A stretch of DNA of 64,000 nt from Hemileia vastatrix. Lineage: Eukaryota; Basidiomycota; Pucciniomycetes; Pucciniales; Zaghouaniaceae. The notes beneath the pieces were generated by a model. It was not told the origin of the DNA and ran no database searches. It saw only the letters and a program-made list of their open reading frames with translations. Position 1 is the stretch's first letter; each line of letters opens with the position of its first letter. Of the stretch, positions 13,113-23,094 are shown one piece after another. The stretch covers positions 18,898,103 through 18,962,102 of the forward strand of contig JASXTE010000011.1 of assembly GCA_030280995.1 (NCBI GenBank), in the 5' to 3' direction. The position numbers were made by a program, and so were the translations under genes.

Positions 13113-16100
13113 ATGTCCAACAATTTGACAGAAAAAATGGATAACATGCAAGTGGATGAGATAGAAATTGACTATGATGCTGACACTGTAAGTTCTTCTA
13201 AAGTTGGTCATAAAAAATCTTATGTTAACACAAAGAATTCACATACTGCAGGATGTGGAAATGACAGGAAATGCAAACAAACCAAACCCCCTTCCCCCAG
13301 TACCACAGAAGGAAGTAAAGCCTCTAGTGCCTCAAGAAGGTCTTCCAAAAGGCTTCAAAATAAAAAAGCTTCCTCTGCCACAACAAATCAGCAACCTATC
13401 CAGTCATATAAAAGAGTTGAAGACAGAAAATATGACGTACAAAGCAAAGGTAGACACATTGTGGGATCAGGTCCAAGAACTCAGGAACCAGATTCAGGCC
13501 CAGGCCCCTCCTCAATTGCCTCCCAATCAGCTTCAATTTCAGGCTCAACCTTCACAGCCACCCAGCTCAACCATCCAAAATCCAAATACTATGGAAGTAG
13601 AGCAATGGAAATGGGATTATCTAATGAGTCACTACCAACAGAATGTGCAACACCCTCCCCATCATCAGCCTGGCCCATCCAGAACACCCAATTTCCATCC
13701 ACCTCCTCATCCCTACCAACAAAGCAGGAGAAAGAAGGCCCAAGCACAATCCCAAACCCAGTCCCAGGGGAAGTTTCCTCCTCTGCCATGGTAAGTAATT
13801 TGGTTGATAGTCACTTGGGTATGTTTTCTAATAAATCTTCTTCTGCAGGTAATATTATTGAACATGGTGAAAGAACAGTTAAACCTGTTAAAAGACAGCT
13901 TCCTGTAACTAGTAGCCCTATTGATGTAATTAGCAAATTGTCATTTGATGAACCTTTAAATTTAACTTCTACATCTTTAATTAATCCTTCTCTTGCAATT
14001 AAAAATGATTCTGTTCCCCCTGAAATCTATAACTTAATTGAAAAAACTTCTGAGGAAATATTGAAAGATACCCTTGATTTTAATATTGTGAAAGACAAAC
14101 ATGTGAGAGATGTGTTAATCCATGAAAATGATAGATTAAATAATTTACATTTGCAATGTAAAGTGAGTTCTTCTGTACAAGATACAGCTTATTTAAAAAT
14201 CAAAGAAACCTTGAATATTGTTCTTAGTCAACAAAAACAAATAAGAAGTGACCATAGAGCTATCTCAGATAGAAATATCAGTCTGCATAAGACATTGAGT
14301 GAATTGAAACCCCTTATTGAGGAAAATTATTCATTCAAAAATGAAATAAAATCTCTACAAAATGAGTTGAAGAAACTAAAAAATGACTTCCATGCACTAA
14401 GTACCAAACACTCAGTTTCTGAGGACAGAAATGTTCTATCTCTTGCAAAAGTGAATGACCAGATGTCTGAAATTCCAAGAATAAGAAACTATGTGTCTGA
14501 CCTACAGGAAAAGTTCTCAACCTTAACCATCAATAATGAATTAAATGAGATTTCTGCCAGTAAGCTGCATAAAAATAAAGGGAAAAAACCAGAACAAAGT
14601 TCATCCTTTCTTCCTCATATTTCAACCATTAAACAAACTGACAATGAGTCTGTAAAATCTTTTGCTACTAGCAAAAAATCTTGTAATGGTCATGCACCAG
14701 CTGTTTCTGTAAATAATGAAATTTCTGAACACCTGGCTAAACTTCAGGAATTATTACTAATGAATAATTCAAACCAAAAAATGGACCATCCCAGTAGTCA
14801 GAAAAATTGGCCTAAGTTAGACCAATATCCTACCTTTGATGGTGATTCTTCCTCTGATTGGCAACACTTTATCCAAAGAATTGATAATTTAAAGAGATCT
14901 TATAAACTACCTGATGAGGAAATTGTTTCTAAGCTAATTTCTTTATTTTCCAATGTAGCCTTGATGTGGTATGAATCTGTCCTCTTAGATAACAATCATT
15001 ATACATGGAATGATTGGAAATCCTTGATTGAGAATCAGTTTGGTGGTTCAAAATTCAGGTTAGCTCAGCAAAGACTGTATGAGAATACTAGATATGTATC
15101 CTCCTCTGTTGAAAAGCCCATTGTTTTTCTGATGAAAATAACTAAAATCCTTAGAGCCATTGATCCAAAGATGGATTATGATATTTGGAGAGATAAAATC
15201 TTGTATAAATTACCAAATTCTCTTAGGGATTTGATTGTTGCTAGAACTGAGCATGTAAGGGAAAATTCTTCTTTCATTAATATCTGTAATGAAGTACTAC
15301 TCAACAATAGATATGAACCAAAGAATTACCTTACTAAATCTTATAATGATCAAAATAAACCTTCTGTAAAGCTCCCAGAAAAATCTGGTAAACCCTCTGC
15401 CCCAGTTGCACCTAAAAAATATGCAACAAATACTTGTTATAAATGTAACAAACCGTGGCAGAAGGGTCATGTTTGTGACAAGAAAATTCATCTTGTTGAA
15501 CAAAATGAAGACACTGATGAACTTGAACTTGATGTCAATAATTCTTCCAGTGACTGTGAAAGTAATATCTCCTATGACAATGAATCTGTTAAAGATGTTT
15601 TAATGTTGGAACATGATGTCCATTATTTAAATAATATATCTGAAGATTGTGTATTGAATTTATCTTCAGTAGAAAATGCTGAGATAATTAAAGATATTAC
15701 TAACAATTCTATTCCTATATCACCTTTAAAGGCACCTGTTATCATTAATGGTAAAAATGTTGATGTAGTTCTTGATTCTGGTGCTGGAGGAAGTGTAGTA
15801 TCTGAAAAAGCTTTGGCTTCAGTGGATAAGGAATATTTGGGTAAATTATTGCCTATAACTTCTGAAAAATGGAGAGGGTATGGTTCTACCTTATTTCCTA
15901 TTGGCAAATACAAAACCTCTGTATTCTTCAAATATAATGGTGGTTTTGTCAGAGCTATTTGTGAATTTGTTGTCATGAAAAATGATAATTTGAGCAATTG
16001 GTTTATTATGGGAAATGATATTTTAACCATGTTTGGTGTGAAACTGGACCCAGCAAATAATTGCTTTACCTTAGGAATGAATGGGAAAAGAAAATTCAAA

Positions 16101-19100
16101 ATTTCTTCTCCTAAACCTTCTGGGCATTTGTTGAAATCTTGTAACTCACTGACCCAATGTAAAGGTAGAACAACAACTGAAATGGATGATTTATTACATG
16201 AAATAAATACCGCTTCTTTTGGTGATCATTTGACTAATGAACAAAAGGATTCTATTGTTGCCTCTATTACCTCTTTCCCTATGGCTTTTGCTCATGGTTC
16301 TCATGTCTTGGGAATCGTTCAGGAAGAGATGAAAATTACCTTATCCTGTAATTTGAGTGATATTCCTCCTTCCCTTAAGAAAAAACCATATCCTGCTTCT
16401 CCATCAAAAAGAAAAGATATTGAAGATAATATTGAAACATTATTGAAAATGAATATCATTGAGAAAGTGGATGTCACCCCCAAATATTGTGTCATCTCCC
16501 CAGTCTTAATTTCTTATGAAAAAGATAAAGCTAGATTATGTGGGGATTACAGAGCTTTAAATACTTATACTGTTGATGATATTTATCCTTTACCCAGAAT
16601 TAATTCAATACATGCTACCTTGCAAGGTGCAAAATTTATTAGTTGTCTGGATGGTAATAAAGGTTATCATCAAGTTCCAGTTGAGAAAAATTCTCAAAAT
16701 TTTTTGCTTATTGCTACTCATATGGGAATATATAAGTATGTTAGGATGCCATTTGGCCCTAAAAATGCTCCTTCAGTTTTCCAAAAAGTCATGGATAACA
16801 CTTTCCATCAAGAAATTATTGAAGGTTGGCTCATGGTTTATATTGATGATATTATTGTTTTTTCTAAAACTTTTGATGAACATATGATTCATTTAAATAG
16901 AGTTTTCCAAAAAATGGATGAAATCAATATGACCTTATCTTTAAAAAAGTGTAAATTTGGTTTTCAATCTTTGAAAGTCCTTGGCCATGTTGTGTCAGGC
17001 TTACAAATTTGTGTAGACCATAATAAAGTTGCTGCCATTCAAAATGTGAAAGCACCAACTTCTGTAAGAGAAATCAAAAGTTTTTTAGGTATGTGTGGCT
17101 ATTATAGACAATATATTAAAAATTATCAGGTCATAGCCTTGCCTCTTACAAAACTAACCAGAAAAGATGTTGCTTTTCTCTGGAATGATGACTGTCAAAA
17201 AGCTTTTAATACATTGAAAAATTGCTTAATGTCAGCCCCTATATTGGCTCTCCCAGATTTTAACAAGCCATTTGTACTTTATACAGATGCTAGCTTTATT
17301 GGTCTGGGTGCTGCCCTTCACCAAAAGCAAATTATTAATGATAAATCCTCAGAGGTTGTAATTTGTTATATTTCAAGAACCTTAAGAAATAGTGAATTGA
17401 AATATGGTGCCACTCAATTAGAGTGCTTAGCAGTTGTTTGGGCTCTTGAGAAACTTCATTACTACTTGGATGACCAAAAATTTGAGTTGGTAACTGACTG
17501 TAGTGCTGTGAAATCTCTCTTAAACCTCAAAACACCTAACAGACATATGTTCAGGTGGCAACTTGCAGTTCAGGAATACAGAGGAAGGATGACTATTATC
17601 CACAGAGCTGGAAATGTTCACTCTAATGTTGATATGCTCTCCAGATTGCCTCTGCCAAATAATGACTCCAATCCTGCTTATGTACCTGAGGATGACACTG
17701 TTCATATACATGGTATATTTATAGTTGATATGGAAGAAGAGTTATTACAGTTAATACTGGATTCATATGATAAAGATTCTGACTTAAATAAATTAGTTAC
17801 TATTTTGAATGATCCTAAGAATGCTTCAATTCAAGCATTAATAAAAACTCTTCCTGCAAAATACCAAAATGCTTTAAATAAAGGAAAGTTTTCTATTGAA
17901 GATGGTTATATTTATTATAGAAGGAAGCTTACCAATGTAATTGTTATTCCTCCTTCAATGAAAGAAACTATCCTCAAACTTTGTCATGATGACATATTAG
18001 CTGGTCATTTTGATCTTGAAAAAACATTGATTAGAATCAAAAACACTGCATGGTGGGCTAATATGTCTGAAGACACAAAATTATATGTTGAATCTTGTGA
18101 TTCCTGCCAAAAATCTAAAAGGTTAACAGGTAAAAGAGCAGGGTTGTTAAAACATATTGAAGCACCTAGTGCTCCCTGGCAAATCATTAATATGGATTTT
18201 GTCACTGGTCTTCCTGTTGCAGGTAAAGACAGCTTTAACTCTTGTTGGGTAATAGTTGATAGATTCACAAAAATGTGCAAATTTATTCCAACCCACAAAG
18301 ATGTATCCACCAAGGAATTAGCTTTCTTATGGTGGTCTCACATGTTTAATATTATTGGTTTTCCAAAAGCCATTATCTCTGATAGGGATCCAAAATTCAC
18401 TTCTGAGTTTTGGACCTCTTTGATGGATATTTGTGGCTGTGAGTTAAAATTGTCTACAGCTCACCATCCTCAGACTGATGGTCTAGCTGAAAGAATGATT
18501 CAAACTCTGGAAGATATGATTGGAAGGTATTGTGCCTTTGGTTTAGAATATAAAGACAATGACAGATTTACTCATGATTGGGTCACTCTTTTGCCTGGTC
18601 TTGAATTTGCATATAATAGCACTGTTCATTCTGTCACTGAGAAAAAGCCTTTTGAGCTTTGGTTAGGTTATGTCCCAAACACTCCTGCTCAGATTCTCAA
18701 TAATAAATTACCTAAGTTGGAACTACACCCTGGTGTAAAATCTTTTATGCAAATGCAACAGCTATGTAGAAAACATGCTCAGAGTTGTATTGATAAAGCA
18801 TTTGAATATGAAAAGAAAAGATGGGATAAATCTCATAAAGAATACACATTTAACAAGGGTGATGAAGTGTTGATCTCTACTGTTCATTTCAATTTACAAG
18901 GTAACCACAAATTAAAAGATCCTTTTGTAGGACCATTTGTTGTTAAAAGAATGGTTGGTGATAATGCAGTAGAAGTTGTATTGTATTCTCCATATGATAG
19001 GAAACATCCTGTCTTTCCCATTTCTTTGCTTAAACCTTATACTTCCAACAGTGACTTATTTCCAAAAAGAAGAGGAAGACCTAAGAAGAACCCTCAGGAA

Positions 19101-19280
19101 GTCACAGAAACAGCAGAAATTGATAAAATTCTCAATGATAGAATTATCACTTCTGAAAGAGGTACTGAATATTTATTGAGATATAAGAACAAATCATCTG
19201 AACATGATGCATGGATACCTGGCAAAGAAATTTCAAATCTGCCTGCTCTGTTGAAAAAATACAAAAAGAAAAAATCTTAG
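13113..19280 (+). CDS. Gag-Pol polyprotein of Ty3/gypsy chromovirus, intact
   Basis: Single 2,055-codon ORF giving capsid and enzymes of the retrotransposon. Gag spans about residues 1-790, with a Ser/Thr/Pro-rich part (30-230), coiled-coil-like helices (about 320-470) and a zinc knuckle C775-x2-C778-x7-H786-x-C788. The aspartic protease has D888-S-G890. The reverse transcriptase has LDGNKGYHQ near 1180 and YIDD at 1243-1246. RNase H has its first Asp at D1392. The integrase has H1625-x6-H1632-x29-C1662-x2-C1665, then D1695, D1757 and E1793 (D-x61-D-x35-E). A GPF-type motif (about 1940) and a C-terminal chromodomain (about 2001-2050) follow, the latter thought to guide insertion. No internal stop or missing catalytic residue was found. 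Gag and pol share one frame, so no frameshift is needed. ATG 13113 is the first in frame. Confidence 0.97.
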   Translation: MSNNLTEKMDNMQVDEIEIDYDADTVSSSKVGHKKSYVNTKNSHTAGCGNDRKCKQTKPPSPSTTEGSKASSASRRSSKRLQNKKASSATTNQQPIQSYKRVEDRKYDVQSKGRHIVGSGPRTQEPDSGPGPSSIASQSASISGSTFTATQLNHPKSKYYGSRAMEMGLSNESLPTECATPSPSSAWPIQNTQFPSTSSSLPTKQEKEGPSTIPNPVPGEVSSSAMVSNLVDSHLGMFSNKSSSAGNIIEHGERTVKPVKRQLPVTSSPIDVISKLSFDEPLNLTSTSLINPSLAIKNDSVPPEIYNLIEKTSEEILKDTLDFNIVKDKHVRDVLIHENDRLNNLHLQCKVSSSVQDTAYLKIKETLNIVLSQQKQIRSDHRAISDRNISLHKTLSELKPLIEENYSFKNEIKSLQNELKKLKNDFHALSTKHSVSEDRNVLSLAKVNDQMSEIPRIRNYVSDLQEKFSTLTINNELNEISASKLHKNKGKKPEQSSSFLPHISTIKQTDNESVKSFATSKKSCNGHAPAVSVNNEISEHLAKLQELLLMNNSNQKMDHPSSQKNWPKLDQYPTFDGDSSSDWQHFIQRIDNLKRSYKLPDEEIVSKLISLFSNVALMWYESVLLDNNHYTWNDWKSLIENQFGGSKFRLAQQRLYENTRYVSSSVEKPIVFLMKITKILRAIDPKMDYDIWRDKILYKLPNSLRDLIVARTEHVRENSSFINICNEVLLNNRYEPKNYLTKSYNDQNKPSVKLPEKSGKPSAPVAPKKYATNTCYKCNKPWQKGHVCDKKIHLVEQNEDTDELELDVNNSSSDCESNISYDNESVKDVLMLEHDVHYLNNISEDCVLNLSSVENAEIIKDITNNSIPISPLKAPVIINGKNVDVVLDSGAGGSVVSEKALASVDKEYLGKLLPITSEKWRGYGSTLFPIGKYKTSVFFKYNGGFVRAICEFVVMKNDNLSNWFIMGNDILTMFGVKLDPANNCFTLGMNGKRKFKISSPKPSGHLLKSCNSLTQCKGRTTTEMDDLLHEINTASFGDHLTNEQKDSIVASITSFPMAFAHGSHVLGIVQEEMKITLSCNLSDIPPSLKKKPYPASPSKRKDIEDNIETLLKMNIIEKVDVTPKYCVISPVLISYEKDKARLCGDYRALNTYTVDDIYPLPRINSIHATLQGAKFISCLDGNKGYHQVPVEKNSQNFLLIATHMGIYKYVRMPFGPKNAPSVFQKVMDNTFHQEIIEGWLMVYIDDIIVFSKTFDEHMIHLNRVFQKMDEINMTLSLKKCKFGFQSLKVLGHVVSGLQICVDHNKVAAIQNVKAPTSVREIKSFLGMCGYYRQYIKNYQVIALPLTKLTRKDVAFLWNDDCQKAFNTLKNCLMSAPILALPDFNKPFVLYTDASFIGLGAALHQKQIINDKSSEVVICYISRTLRNSELKYGATQLECLAVVWALEKLHYYLDDQKFELVTDCSAVKSLLNLKTPNRHMFRWQLAVQEYRGRMTIIHRAGNVHSNVDMLSRLPLPNNDSNPAYVPEDDTVHIHGIFIVDMEEELLQLILDSYDKDSDLNKLVTILNDPKNASIQALIKTLPAKYQNALNKGKFSIEDGYIYYRRKLTNVIVIPPSMKETILKLCHDDILAGHFDLEKTLIRIKNTAWWANMSEDTKLYVESCDSCQKSKRLTGKRAGLLKHIEAPSAPWQIINMDFVTGLPVAGKDSFNSCWVIVDRFTKMCKFIPTHKDVSTKELAFLWWSHMFNIIGFPKAIISDRDPKFTSEFWTSLMDICGCELKLSTAHHPQTDGLAERMIQTLEDMIGRYCAFGLEYKDNDRFTHDWVTLLPGLEFAYNSTVHSVTEKKPFELWLGYVPNTPAQILNNKLPKLELHPGVKSFMQMQQLCRKHAQSCIDKAFEYEKKRWDKSHKEYTFNKGDEVLISTVHFNLQGNHKLKDPFVGPFVVKRMVGDNAVEVVLYSPYDRKHPVFPISLLKPYTSNSDLFPKRRGRPKKNPQEVTETAEIDKILNDRIITSERGTEYLLRYKNKSSEHDAWIPGKEISNLPALLKKYKKKKS
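13188..13251 (+). other. Candidate 64-nt intron in gag
   Basis: Begins GTAAGTTC and ends TACTGCAG, both good spliceosomal borders, with a possible branch TTAAC near 13222. Exon 1 would be codons 1-25 of Gag, in phase 0. Splicing moves translation into the other open frame at 13252. A second intron-like segment, 13791-13848 (GTAAGTAA...TTCTGCAG, 58 nt), follows; the alternative frame ends in TGG TAA whether or not it is removed. Confidence 0.4.
13261..13794 (+). CDS. Overlapping ORF in gag, possible spliced accessory protein
   Basis: An ORF in a different frame from Gag-Pol, open over 13204-13794 with its first ATG at 13261. The product looks like a designed protein rather than noise: a Pro/Lys-rich start, a heptad-like coiled coil (QISNLSSHIKEL onward, about 40 residues), then a Pro/Gln/His-rich tail ending KFPPLPW. 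Over the same bases the Gag-Pol frame gives only Ser/Thr/Pro-rich low-complexity sequence. Removing the intron 13188-13251 joins the Gag start (25 codons) in phase to codon 13252, giving about 205 residues. The segment is also less AT-rich than the rest of the element. It could be an accessory product of spliced RNA or the remains of an older gag frame. No homologue is known to me. Confidence 0.45.
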   Translation: MTGNANKPNPLPPVPQKEVKPLVPQEGLPKGFKIKKLPLPQQISNLSSHIKELKTENMTYKAKVDTLWDQVQELRNQIQAQAPPQLPPNQLQFQAQPSQPPSSTIQNPNTMEVEQWKWDYLMSHYQQNVQHPPHHQPGPSRTPNFHPPPHPYQQSRRKKAQAQSQTQSQGKFPPLPW

Positions 19281-19304
19281 CATTTTTTTTTTTATTGTTT
19301 TTTT

Positions 19305-19316
19305 AGAGTGAGGGAG
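19305..19316 (+). other. Polypurine tract
   Basis: AGAGTGAGGGAG directly before the 3' LTR, in the position and composition expected of the plus-strand primer for reverse transcription. Confidence 0.75.
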
Positions 19317-20456
19317 TGTCAGCCAGGCTATTCCAGGAGTCCAGTAAATGATATATAAATTATAAAACCTTAAAGAGTGAGTAAGACTTGTATTTAATGA
19401 ATATAACTTAATATTTTATTACATAATGAAATTATATAAGAATTTTATTATATACAAATGTTACATTAAATTTATTGGTTATATATATTTTTATATATAA
19501 TTAAATTGAGCATAATATAATATATTCTACAAATAATGGCGCATTTTTTATATTTAATAATTATAAATTTATATTTAATTAATTAAAAAACATATATTAT
19601 AATTACAAGTGTAAATTTGATTTATAATATATTTAAATTAATTACTTAAATTTATATATTAACTAATACCTCTCATATGATACTAAACAATTATTAAGGA
19701 CGCTTCTTTTGACCCTTAATTGTGTTAGAAAAAACAAATAAATTAATTTGAACCAAATTGAGATTAATTGCTTGTTTTGTTGCGTCAAATTATTTTTTGT
19801 TTCACTTAAAATGTCCTCTAATCAGGATGTACCATCTGTTGGGAATTATATTTCTCATAGTTCCTATGTTTCCACTCTTGTTTAGTTATTTACTATTGTC
19901 ACTTACTGATTTGGGGATTAATGGCGGGGAAATTGGATTCTTAATTGGGCTTTTAATTAATTGTTTCATGTTTTTCTCTATATTGTTATGTTTCATTTAC
20001 TCTTTTTGATATATTTGTTTTATTCCTTTCTAATCATTGTATTTACTGATATAGTAGCGCTTCAGAGGACCCATTGCCTATAAAAGGGCCTTGGATAATC
20101 CCCTGTAGCCTTATCACTTATTATACACTCAACAATTTAAATACAATTTTTATATTACGTTTATATTCTTTTTATTAGTAATAAAATTCTAATTAAAATT
20201 TTATATAACAATTTAAAGGTTGCTTTAAGTCTGATAGTAATTATATTGATTGCCGCGCAGAACTCTTACTTAAAAAATAATAATATTTATAAAACCAATT
20301 TGTTGTCTCTTCTCAGCTCACTCATCGTTGTTTTCTCTCAATAAATTAAATAATTTTATTAAATTTTATTTCTTTTATTACCCATACTCCTTTCCTCCTT
20401 CTCCTCCTCTCATTCCTTCTTCTATTTTTCTCCTTCTTCTAGACGACCGGCCGACA
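19317..20456 (+). repeat. 3' LTR, 1,140 bp
   Basis: Starts TGTCAGCC, ends CCGACA, and is followed by the right ATAAA duplication. It matches the 5' LTR apart from the substitutions noticed at 19735 and 20003. Its TATA box is at 20079-20087. Confidence 0.95.
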
Positions 20457-20461
20457 ATAAA

Positions 20462-20941
20462 TATAAAATTGGTAACATTAGAATTTAAGATAAGAATTTG
20501 TTTTTTAAGTGACAGGAGGAGTGTCAGGCTAGGGTGTGGGCACCGTGACCAAACCTTTGATAAACTTGGATACAACTAAGGGAAAAAAAAAATTGAATAG
20601 TTTTATTTTGCAATATATCTTAGTCTGCACAAGATATTGCATTGTTGTCCCTAACTATACCAAAATTGTTACTTTTCAAAAGTTATAGGACTACTAAGTT
20701 GATAAAATATTATTATGAATCACCCAATGAAATACCTTAAGCAACATTCAAAATTATTAAAATATTAATATTCAATTTGAGATTTGGATTAGCTAATTTT
20801 TCAAAACTTACCACAGTTTTGATTAATATAATAAAACTTGAAAAAAATTGTTGAGATAACCTAGAAATGGGTGCAAGAAAATGATGAAACATATGACTTG
20901 AAACTTAACTCATACACTATTGATAAACTTCATGGATCCTG
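20462..20941. other. Flank of the gypsy insertion, no gene seen
   Basis: AT-rich. At about 20514-20560 a purine-rich AGGAGGAG is followed by TGTCAGGCTAGGG, which resembles the start of another gypsy LTR, but no matching end or partner was found, so it is left as a possible LTR remnant. Confidence 0.4.
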
Positions 20942-21384
20942 ATTAATTTCTATCGAAATTAATTTTGAGACTAGCATATTGAATTTTAGCTATGACCAAG
21001 TACTGTAAGTGCCATGGTTTGTATTCAATATATTGGTGTTGAAATTAATTTTGATAGGAATCAACAAGTATCAGATGGCACCATGCATGAAACACTGACA
21101 GAAACCATCAAATTTATGAGGCAATGAACCTCATAATTTCGATCGAAATTAATATAGACCCCTGCATATTGAATACAAGCCATTTCACATGGACTACACA
21201 GACATAGATAAAATTCAACATGCATGGCTTAAAATTAATTTTGATAGAAATTAACCAAGGCATTAAAACATCAATTTTTATATGGTGTACTTGATCAAAC
21301 CAGTTTATCTAACTGCTTAGCTTACCTATACTTATAGGAATTTTATGCATAGTCCATGTCCATATTAATTTCAATCGAAATTAA

Positions 21385-21675
21385 TGTTGACTAATACATA
21401 ATGAATACATGCTACACCACTTACACTTGCCAGGCATAGCTACCATTAAATATGCCAGTATCAAAAATTAATTTCGATCGAAATTAATGAGCATGATAAT
21501 CATGAATTTCTGGAGTCAACTGCTTATTTTTATGCATGGTGCCTTTCCAACATTAATTTCGATCGAAATTACTTTTGATACTGGCATATTGCATGTATAT
21601 ATGCCTGGAAAGTGTAAGTGGCATAGTGTGTATTCATTATGTATTGGTCAACATTAATTTCGATCGAATTTAATG
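21385..21675 (+). repeat. Left arm of a 280-bp inverted repeat
   Basis: Reads as the near-exact reverse complement of 22575-22858, including the spacer text between palindromes (TGGTCAA..., ATGCATGGTGCC..., GCCAGTATCAAAA...). The arms are roughly 90 percent identical by eye, with about 0.9 kb between them. They could form a large foldback or come from inverted duplication of part of the palindrome array. Confidence 0.8.
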
Positions 21676-22574
21676 TTGATATTTGCATATTGAACCCAAG
21701 CCAGAAAACAACCCAGAAGATTCTTCATAAAACTTCCCATTAATTTCGATCGAAATTAAGGCTGACCATATACATATTGAATGGTAGTTATATCTGGTCT
21801 GAGTAAGTGGAGATTACTTATATTCAATATGTATTGGTCAACATTAATTTTGATCAAAATTAATGAGCATTTTGATCATGAACTTTTTCAGTCAGTTAGT
21901 TGTTTCAATGCATAATGGCATTCCAACATTAATTTTGATCAAAATTAATGTTGAAATGATATAATGCTTTTTTGCATGACATGTAAAGGACGGCAAGTAT
22001 TTTTAAGTATTGAAATTTACTATACATGTTGAGGGTAAATATAAAATTTACATATCCATATTAATTTCTATAAAAATTAATGTTGACCAATACATAATAA
22101 ATAGTAAATATGCCTGGCTAGTGTAAGTGGCATAGATTTTTTTCAATCTGCACTTGGCAACATTAATTTCGATCGAAATTAAGGTTCATGATTATCATCA
22201 ATTTATTCAGTCAGTTGCTTACTGTTATGCATGGTAACATGTCAACATTAATTTTAATAAAAATTGAATTTGACATGCTACCAAGCATTTTTATGTAAGA
22301 TGAAAAGTAGGGCACTCTATTCTTAAGTAAACACATTACAATGCATATTGAGAATGTAAATATCATTTACACATTAATATTAATTTCAATCAAAATTAAT
22401 GTTGACCAATAAACATTGAACACAAGCTTTACAACTTACACACACCAGATATAACTACCATTCAATATGTATATGGTGCTCACTAATTTCAATCGAAATT
22501 AATGAGCAGTTTTATGAAGAATTTTTTGGGTCGTTTGCTGGTTTGGGTTCAATATGAAAATGTCAATATTAAAT

Positions 22575-22858
22575 TCTATTGAAATTAATGTTGACCAATA
22601 CATAATGAATACACACTATGCCACTTACACTTTCCAGGAATAGACACCATGCAATATGCCAGTATCAAAAGTAATTTTGATCGAAATTAATGTTGGCAAG
22701 GCACCATGCATAAAAATAAGCAGTTGACTCCAGAAATTCATGATTATCATGCTCATTAATTTCAATCGAAATTAATTTTTGATACTGGCATATTTAATGG
22801 TAGCAATGCCTGGCAAGTATAAGTGGCATAGCGTGTATTCACTATGTATTGGTCAACA
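22575..22858 (-). repeat. Right arm of the 280-bp inverted repeat
   Basis: Reverse-complement partner of 21385-21675. It contains three palindrome copies in mirrored order (near 22669, 22754 and 22854). Confidence 0.8.
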
Positions 22859-23094
22859 TTAAATTCGATAGAAATTTATATGGATACATAAATGTGACAT
22901 AAAGAGGTATGGACCATCAATTTGTTGAAAATACATTTTTATATCTCATACATTATTTGTTTTTCTTAAATAAAATGTTACTCTCTCTCAATATCACTTT
23001 ATAACATTTACCAAGCTGCTTTGAAAAAAAACAGAATACATAAAATTCAATATAAGATAGCTATATTACACAGAAGATCACCGTTATACCTAAT

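Larger units (their letters stand above)
11278..20456 (+). mobile_element. Complete young Ty3/gypsy LTR retrotransposon (chromovirus)
   Basis: Intact element with all expected parts: 5' LTR 11278-12417, leader 12418-13112, one gag-pol ORF 13113-19280, purine-rich tract 19305-19316, 3' LTR 19317-20456. It is flanked by a perfect 5-bp duplication ATAAA (11273-11277 and 20457-20461). Reading the LTRs side by side I noticed two differences (11696 T against 19735 C; 11964 C against 20003 T) in 1,140 bp, so insertion is recent. The order PR-RT-RNaseH-IN plus a C-terminal chromodomain makes it a chromovirus. It interrupts the region between the unknown gene and the palindrome array. Uninterrupted coding and near-identical LTRs suggest it could still be mobile. 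Confidence 0.97.
20942..22878. repeat. Array of about 20 palindromes around TTTCGATCGAAA
   Basis: Copies of a palindrome with flanks ATTAA...TTAAT and centre TTTCGATCGAAA recur every 60-150 bp: near 20942, 21041, 21132, 21231, 21362, 21466, 21551, 21651, 21739, 21841, 21927, 22059, 22161, 22246, 22377, 22481, 22565, 22669, 22754, 22854. Several keep the CGATCG centre; others read CAATCG, TGATCA, TGATCG or CAATCA, i.e. C-to-T or G-to-A changes at the two TCG sites. The spacers are not random: phrases such as GATACTGGCATATT and TATTGGTCAACATTAA recur in both orientations. The array lies downstream of the - strand genes at 23095-28570. Multiple palindromic sites resemble subterminal protein-binding repeats of CMC-type elements, but no matching array was seen on the other side. 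Confidence 0.85.

Noticed and set aside
13791..13848. 58-nt intron returning the overlapping frame to Gag-Pol
   Set aside because: Borders are good, but the length leads to TGG TAA and a stop rather than back to the Gag-Pol frame, so a spliced Gag-Pol is not supported.
20514..20560. Start of another LTR (purine tract then TGTCAGGCTAGGG)
   Set aside because: No matching end, partner or target duplication could be found; left as a possible remnant.
20942..22878. CRISPR-like array of repeats and spacers
   Set aside because: Spacing is irregular, spacers repeat in both orientations, repeats are full palindromes, and the setting is eukaryotic with spliced genes.
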